Made by a program: the position numbers and the translations under genes. 64,000 nt of DNA from Hyperoodon ampullatus (taxonomy: Eukaryota; Chordata; Mammalia; Artiodactyla; Ziphiidae). The stretch spans positions 102,699,513 through 102,763,512 of the forward strand of contig OX457057.1 of the NCBI GenBank assembly GCA_949752795.1. The letters are read 5' to 3'. Of this stretch, positions 58,133-64,000 are shown in pieces (the stretch's first letter is position 1; each line of letters starts with the position of its first letter). Below the pieces are notes generated by a model, which worked only from the letters and a program-made list of their open reading frames with translations, ran no database searches and had not been told where the DNA came from.

Positions 58133-58379
58133 TTTTTATACAGAAGGTTCTTATTAGTCATCCATTTTATACACATCAGTGTATACATGTCAAACCCAAT
58201 CTCCCAATTCATCACACCCCTGCCCCACCCCGCCACTTTCCCCCCTTGGTGTGCATACATTTGTTCTCTACATCTGTGTCTCAATTTCTGCCCTGCAAAC
58301 CGGTTCATCTGTACCATTTTTCTAGGTTCCACATATATGCGTTAGTATACGGTATTTGTTTTTCTCTTTCTGACTTACT

Positions 58380-61300
58380 TCACTCTGTATGACAGTCTCT
58401 AGATCTATCCATGTCTCTACAAATGACCCAATTTCATTCCTTTTTATGGCTGAGTAATATTCTATTGTATATATGTACCATATCTTCTTTATCCATTCGT
58501 CTGTCGATGGGCATTTAGGTTGCTTCCATGTTCTGGCTATTGTAAATAGTGCTGCAATGAACATTGGGGTGCACGTGTCTTTTTGAATTAAGTTTTCTCT
58601 GGGTATATGCCCAGTAGTGGGATCACTGGGTCATATGCTAATTCTATTTTTAGTTTTTTAAGGAGACTCCATACTGTTCTCCATAGTGGCTGTATCAATT
58701 TACATTCCCACCAACAGTGCAAGAGGGTTCCCTTTTCTCTGCACCCTCTCCAGCATCTGTTGTTTGTAGATTTTCTGATGATGCACATTCTAACTGGTGT
58801 GAGGTGATACCTCATTGTAGTTTTGATTTGCATTTCTCTAATAATTAGTGATGTTGAGTAGCTTTTCATGTGCTTCTTGGCCAGCTGTATGTCTTCTTTG
58901 GAGAAATGTCTATTTAGGTCTTCTGCCCATTTTTGGATTGGGTTGTTTGTTTTTTCAATATTGAGCTGCATGAGCTGTTTATATATTTTGGAGATTAATC
59001 CTTTGTCCATTGATTCGTTTGCAAATATTTTTTCCCATTCTGAGGGTTGTCTTTTAATCTTGTTTGTAGTTTCCTTTGCTGTGCAAAAGCTTCTAAGTTT
59101 CATTAGGTCCCATTTGTTTATTTTTGTTTTTATTTCCATTACTCTCGGAGGTGGATCAAAAAAGACCTTGCTGGGCTTCCCTGGTGGCGCAGCGGTTGAG
59201 AGTCTGCCTGCCAATGCAGGGGACACGGGTTCGTGCCCCGGTCTGGGAAGATCCCACATGCCGCGGAGCAACTGGGCCCGTGAGCCAAAATTACTGAGCC
59301 TGCGCGTCTGGAGCCTGTGCTCCGCAACAAAAGAGGCCGCGATAGTGAGAGGCCCGCGCACCGCGATGAAGAGTGGCCCCCGCTCTCCACAACTAGAAAA
59401 AGCCCTCGCACAGAAACGAAGACCCAACACAGCCAAAAATAAATAAATAGATAAAGCAAACTGTCAACAAGTAAAAAAAATAAACACTATTATAAAAAAA
59501 AAAAAAAAAAAAGACCTTGCTGTGATTTATGTCAGTGCTCTTCCTATGTTGTCCTCTAAGAGTCTGATAATATCCGGTCTTACATTTAGGTCTCTAATCC
59601 ATTTTGAGTTTATTTTTGTGTATGGTGTTAGGGAGTGTTCTAATTTCATTCTTTTACATGTAGCTGTCCAGTATGGACAGAGTGGACATCCTTGTCTTGT
59701 TCCTGATCTTAGAGGAAATGCTTTCAGTTTTTAACCATTAAGAATGATGTTAGCTATAGGTTTGTAGTATATGGCCTTTATTATATTGAGGTAGGTTCCC
59801 TCTATGCCCACTTTCTGGAGAGTTTTTATCATAAATGGGTGTTGAATTTTGTCAAGAGCTTTTTCTGCATCTATTGAGATGATCATATTGTTTTTATTCT
59901 TCAATTTGTTAATAGATGGTGTATCACATTGATTGATTTGCATATATTGAAGAATCCTTGCAACCCTGGGATAAATCCCACTTGATCATGGTGTATGATC
60001 CTTTTAATATGTTGTTGGATTCTGTTTGCTAGTATTTTATTGAGGAGTTTTGCATCTATATTCATCAGTGATATGGGTCTGGAATTTTCTTTTTTTGTAG
60101 TATCTTTGTCTGGTTTTGGTATCAAGGTGATGGTGGCCCCATAGAATCAGTTTGGGAGTGTTCCTTCCTCTTCAATTTTTTGGAAGAATTTGAGAAGCAT
60201 GGGTATTAGCTCCTCTCAAAATATTTGATAGAATTCACCTGTGAAGCCATCTTGTCCTGGACTTTTGTTTGTTTGAAGATTTTAAATCACAGTTTCAATT
60301 TCATTACTTGTGATTGGTCTGTTCATATTTTCTATTTCTTCCTGGTTCAGTCATGGAAGGTTACACCTTTCTAAGAATTTGTCCATTTCTTCCAGGTTGT
60401 CCATTTTATTGGCATAGAATTCCTTGTAGTAGTCTCTTAGGATGCTTTGTATTTCTGCGGTGTCTGTTGTAACTTCTCCTCTTTCATTTCTAATTTTATT
60501 GATTTGAGTCCTCTCCCTCTTTTTCTTGATGAGTCTGGCTAATGGTTTATCAATTTTGTTTATCTTCTCAAAGAACCAGCTTTTAGTTTTATTGATCTTT
60601 GCTATTTTTTTCTTCATTTCTTTTTCATTTATTTCTGATCTGATCTTTATGATTTCTTTCCTTCTAGTAACTTTGGGTTTTGTTTGTTCTTCTTTCTCTA
60701 GTTCCTTTAGGTGTAAGGTTGGATTGTTTATTTGAGACTTTTCTTGTGTCTTGAGGTAGGCTTGTATTGCTATAAACTTCCCTCTTAGAACTGCTTTTGC
60801 TGCATCCCATAGGTTTTGGATGGTCGTGTTTTCCTTGTCATTTGTCTCTAGGTATTTTTTTATTTCCTCTTTGATTTCTTCAGTCATCTCTTGGTTATTT
60901 AGTAACGTAAAGTTTAGCCTCCATGTATTTGTGTTTTTTACATTTTTTTCTCTGTAATTGATTTCTAATCTCATAGTGCTGTGGTCAGAAAATATGCTTG
61001 ATATGATTTCAATTTTCTTAAATTTACCAAGGCTTGATTTGTGACTCAAGATGTGATCAATCCTGGAGAATGTTACATGTGCTGCTGTTTTTGGATGGAA
61101 TGTCCTATAAATATCAATTAAATCTATCTGGTCTATTGTGTCACTTAAAGCTTCTGTTTCCTTATTAATTTTCTGTCTGGATGATCTGTCCATTGGTGTA
61201 AGTGAGGTGTTAAAGTCCCCCACTATTATCATGTTACTGTTGATTTCCTCCTTTATAGCTGTCAGCAGTTGCCTTATGTATTGAGGTGCTCCTATGTTGG

Positions 61301-61607
61301 GTGCATATATATTTATAATTGCTATATCTTCTTCTCAGATTGATCCCTTGATCATTATGTAGTATCCTTCTTTGTCTCTTGTAACATTCTTTATTTTAAA
61401 GTCTATTTTATCTGATATGAGTATTGCTACTCTAGCATTCTTTTGGTTTCCATTTGCATGGAATATCTTTTTCCATCCCCTCACTTTCAGTCTGTATGTA
61501 TCCCTAGGTCTGAAGTGGGTCTCTTGTAGACAGCATATATATGGGTCTTGTTTTTGTATCCATTCAGTGAGCCTGTGTCTTTTGGTTGGAGCATTTAATC
61601 CATTCAC
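58380..61607 (-). pseudogene. L1 ORF2 with internal deletion and a SINE insertion
   Basis: Begins at 61607 with MNGLNAPTKRHRLTEWIQKQ, the normal ORF2 endonuclease region (QETHF present). The long frame 60351-61232 keeps the endonuclease motifs VGDFN and SDH. RT begins at 60125 ([20 protein letters not shown]) and goes on to about 59690. The sequence then jumps to C-terminal ORF2 (58588-59160: [19 protein letters not shown]), interrupted by the SINE. The polymerase FADD and neighbouring motifs are missing, so no active reverse transcriptase could be made, even though the endonuclease half is well preserved. Confidence 0.88.
59174..59506 (+). mobile_element. CHR-type SINE inserted in L1
   Basis: SINE head ggcttccctggtggcgcagc, long body, tail with aaataaataaatagataaag and then a long A-run. 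The 16-base perfect repeat AAAAAAGACCTTGCTG flanks it (59158-59173 and 59507-59522), so it entered the L1 after the L1 had inserted. Confidence 0.94.
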
Positions 61608-61714
61608 ATTTAAGGCAATTATCTATATGTATGTTCCTATTACCATTTTCTTAATTGTTATGGGTTTGTTTTTGTAGGTGCTTTTCTTCTTTTGTGTTTC
61701 CCACTTAGAGAAGT

Positions 61715-62655
61715 TCCTTTAGCATTTGTTGTAGAGCTGGTTTGGTGGTGCTGAATTCTCTTAGCTTTTGCTTGTCTGTAAAGCTTTTGATTTCTCCATC
61801 GAATCTGAATGAGATCCTTGCCGGGTAGAGTAATCTTGGTTGTAGGTTCTTCCTCTTCATTACTTTAAATATGTCATGCCACTCCCTTCTGGCTTGTAGA
61901 GTTTCTGCTAAGAAATCAGCTGTTAACCTTATGGGAGTTCCCTTGTATGTTATTTGTCATTTTTCCCTTGTTACTTTCAATAATTTTTCTTTGTCTTTAA
62001 TTTTTGTCAATTTGATTACTATGTGTCTCGGCATGTTTCTCCTTGGGTTTATCCTGCCTGGGACTCTCTGCACTTCCTGGACTTGGGTGGCTATTTCCTT
62101 TCCCAATTCCCATGGAATTTTTCGACTATAATCTCTTCAAATATTTTCTCGGGTCCTTTCTCTCTCTCTTCTCCTCCTGGGACCCCTATAATGCGAATGT
62201 TGTTGCATTTAATGTTGTCCCAGAGGTCTCTTAGGCTGTCTTCATTTCTTTTCATTCTTTTTTCTTTATTCTGTTCTGCAGCAGTGAATTCCACCATTCT
62301 GTCTTCCAGGTCATTTATCCGTTCTTCTGCCTCAGTTATTCTGCTATTGATTCCTTCAAGTGCAGTTTTCATTTCAGTTATTGTATTGTTCATCGCTGTT
62401 TGTTTGTTCTTTAATCCTTCTAGGTGTTTGTTCTTTAATTCTTCTAGGTCTTTGTTAAACATTTCTTGCATCTTCTCAGTCTTTGCCTCCATTCTTCTTC
62501 TGAGGTCCTGGATCATCTTCACTATCATTATTCTGAATTCTTTTTCTGGAAGGTTGCCTATCTCCACTTCATTTAGTTGTTTTTCTGGGGTTTTATCTTG
62601 TTCCTTTATCTGGTATATAGCCCTCTGCCTTTTTGTCTTCTGTATCTTTCTGTGA
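61715..62655 (-). pseudogene. L1 ORF1 remnant (RNA-binding chaperone)
   Basis: L1 ORF1 protein coats L1 RNA as a trimer. The frame 62567-62091 on the minus strand holds the coiled coil (EIGNLPEKEFRIMIVKMIQD, NSRITEAEERINDLEDRMVE) and the start of the RNA-recognition part (NIRIIGVPGGEE). Downstream, after a frame change, the C-terminal domain is still readable (PRHIVIKLTKIKDKEKLL, QITYKGTPIRLTADFLAETL, LYPARISFRFDGEIKSFTDK). The start Met is not evident, and at least one stop (in 'REK*QITY') breaks the frame. Confidence 0.85.
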
Positions 62656-63545
62656 ATGTGGTTTTTGTTCCACAGGCTGCAGGATTGTAGTTCTTCTTGC
62701 TTCTGCTGTCTGACCTCTGGTGGATGAAGCTATCTAAGAGGCTTGTGCAAGTCTCCTGATGGGAGGGACTGGTGGTAGGTAGAGCTTGGTATTGCTCTGG
62801 TGGGCAGAGCTCAGTAAAACTTTAATCTGCTTGTCTGCTGATGGGTGGGGCTGGGTTCCCTCCCTGTTGGTTGTTTGGCCTGAGGTGACCCAATACCAGA
62901 GCCTACCCAGCTCTTTGGTGGGGCTAATGGCGGACTCTGGGAGGGCTCATGCCAAGGAGTACTTCCCAGAACTTCTGCTGCCAGTGTCCTTGTCCTCACG
63001 GTGAGCCACAGCCACCCCCTGCCTCTGCAGGAGACCCTCCAACACTAGCAGGTAGGTCTGGTTCAGTCTCCTATGGGGTCACTGCTCCTTCCCCTGGGTC
63101 CCAATGTGCACACTACTTTGTGTGTGCCCTCCAAGAGTGGAGTCTCTGTTTACCCCAGTCCTGTTGAAGTCCTGCAATGAAATCCCGCTAGTCTTCAAAG
63201 TCTGATTCTCTAGGAATTCCTTCTCCTATTGCCGGGCTGCCAGGTTGGGAAGCCTGACGTGGGGCTCAGAACCTTCACTCCAGTGGGTGGACTTCTGTGG
63301 TATAAGTGTTCTCCAGTTTGTGAGTCACCCACCCAGCAGTTATGGGATTTGATTTTACTGTGACTGCGCCCCTACTACCATCTCATTGTAGCTTCTCCTT
63401 TGTCTTTGGATGTGGGGTATCTTTTTTGGTGAGTTCCAGTGTCTCCTGTCAATGACTGTTCAGCAGTTTGTTGTGATTCCAGTGCTCTTGCAAGAGGGAG
63501 TGAGTGCATGTCCTTCTACTCCACCATCTTGAACCAATCTCTCTC

Positions 63546-63687
63546 ATTTATATTTTATTTTGGAAAATGTGTTAGTAACCCCTTGTTGTTTAAATACACT
63601 TGTGGTCTAAATAGTTTTCTATTGCTGGCAAAGCTTTGAATTTTTGCAACAGCGACCACATATTAAAAAGTGGAGCATCTCTTCATT
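63546..63687 (-). other. TSPAN2: TSPAN2 intron, nothing recognised
   Basis: Host intron beyond the L1 5' end; no feature. Confidence 0.5.
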
Positions 63688-63700
63688 CCCAGTCCATTTT

Positions 63701-63909
63701 ATTTTATTTTATTTTTTGCGTTACACGGGCCTCTCACTGTTGTGGCCTCTCCCGTTGTGGAGCACAGGCTCCGGAAGCGCAGGCTCAGCAGCCATGGCTC
63801 ACGGGCCTAGCCGATCCGCAGCATGTGGGATCTTCCTGGACCGGGGCACGAACCCGTGTCCCCTGCATCAGCAGGCGGACTCTCAACCACTGTGCCACCA
63901 GGGAAGCCC
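63701..63909 (-). mobile_element. CHR-2-like SINE, antisense, with perfect target duplication
   Basis: Reversed SINE: (ATTTT)n tail first, then cctctcactgttgtggcctc, body, and head ccactgtgccaccagggaag. The 13-base perfect repeat CCCAGTCCATTTT flanks it (63688-63700 and 63910-63922). The overlapping open frames at 63636-63935 are SINE translations, not genes. Confidence 0.94.
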
Positions 63910-63922
63910 CCCAGTCCATTTT

Positions 63923-64000
63923 TAAGTGTACATGATGCTTTATTATTTAACTCAATAGTTTTACCAAAGCATAAGTTGAGGTGTTTGTACTATGGTATTA
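63923..64000 (-). other. TSPAN2: TSPAN2 intron, right edge of window
   Basis: No feature seen in the last 78 bases. Confidence 0.5.

Larger units (their letters stand above)
58133..63545 (-). mobile_element. L1 with 5' end present but RT core deleted, antisense to window, sense to TSPAN2
   Basis: It runs from a poly-T tract (58131-58139) to a 5' end that reads gagagagattggttcaagat then ggtggagtagaag on the minus strand (about 63505-63540). It includes a GC-richer 5' UTR (62660-63540), ORF1, most of ORF2 and a shortened 3' UTR. Two features make it defective: a jump near 59675 skips about 0.8 kb of ORF2 including the FADD motif, and the 3' UTR stops at tatacagaaggttcttatta, lacking the last 130-150 bases seen in other copies. 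The T-rich flanks attttatttt (left) and attttatttt (right, about 63551) may be the target duplication. A SINE sits at 59174-59506. Confidence 0.9.

Noticed and set aside
58868..59446. 192-codon plus-strand open frame
   Set aside because: Antisense of L1 ORF2 joined to a SINE; no gene.
60351..61232. 293-codon minus-strand open frame as a possible host gene
   Set aside because: It is the L1 ORF2 endonuclease-to-RT region; long only because the copy is fairly young.
62023..62655. 210-codon plus-strand open frame
   Set aside because: It is the reverse complement of L1 ORF1, which is recognisable on the minus strand.
1..64000. CRISPR arrays, operons, phage or bacterial systems
   Set aside because: The window is mammalian nuclear DNA with spliced genes and retrotransposons; the repeats seen are transposon copies or microsatellites, with no regular spacer pattern.

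Overview
This window is nuclear DNA from a mammal, most likely a whale or dolphin. At least ten copies of the tRNA-derived CHR-type SINE of the whale/hippo lineage are present (start gggcttccctggtgg, A-tailed, many with near-perfect target-site duplications). L1 elements carry the cetartiodactyl 3' UTR (ccctgtgctatacagta in antisense), and one has the shortened 3' end I associate with cetaceans. There is no bacterial-type gene content, no CRISPR array and no RNA gene. Of the three protein-coding loci, one is complete and two are cut by the window edges.

Layout: (1) 1-5.6 kb is the 3' end of SYCP1 (+ strand), with its last two coding exons at 4861-4950 and 5060-5197; the upstream intron is filled by an old sense-strand L1. 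(2) 5.6-40.2 kb is intergenic and almost all repeat. It holds ancient L2 and MIR, one well-bounded sense L1 (13.2-15.6 kb), then about 20 kb (16.7-36.7 kb) of minus-strand L1 inserted into one another, with a Tigger1-derived DNA transposon, a MaLR LTR and several SINEs. (3) 40.7-45.95 kb is the complete TSHB gene (+), encoding the thyrotropin beta subunit: a TATA promoter, a non-coding exon 1, a 4.2-kb intron 1, and two coding exons giving 138 residues. (4) 46-57.6 kb is mostly repeat and unannotated sequence (SINE, sense L1, MaLR LTR, L2), probably including the 3' UTR of TSPAN2. (5) 57.68-64 kb is the 3' end of TSPAN2 (- strand): its last coding exon (57681-57746), then the preceding intron, which holds a 5.4-kb minus-strand L1 with a 5' end but no reverse-transcriptase core.

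The order SYCP1 (+), TSHB (+), TSPAN2 (-) is the one known in human, so the locus appears syntenic. The three genes are not functionally linked: a meiotic synaptonemal protein, a pituitary hormone subunit and a glial tetraspanin. I found no undescribed molecular system. The most informative points are the nested transposon strata, a twin-priming L1 inversion just upstream of the TSHB promoter, a 54-bp 'micro' L1 insertion with perfect target duplications, and an Asn substitution in the receptor-specificity loop of TSHB. Element ends without a stated duplication are accurate to roughly 10-50 bases. Repeat family names come from recognition by eye, not from a database search.
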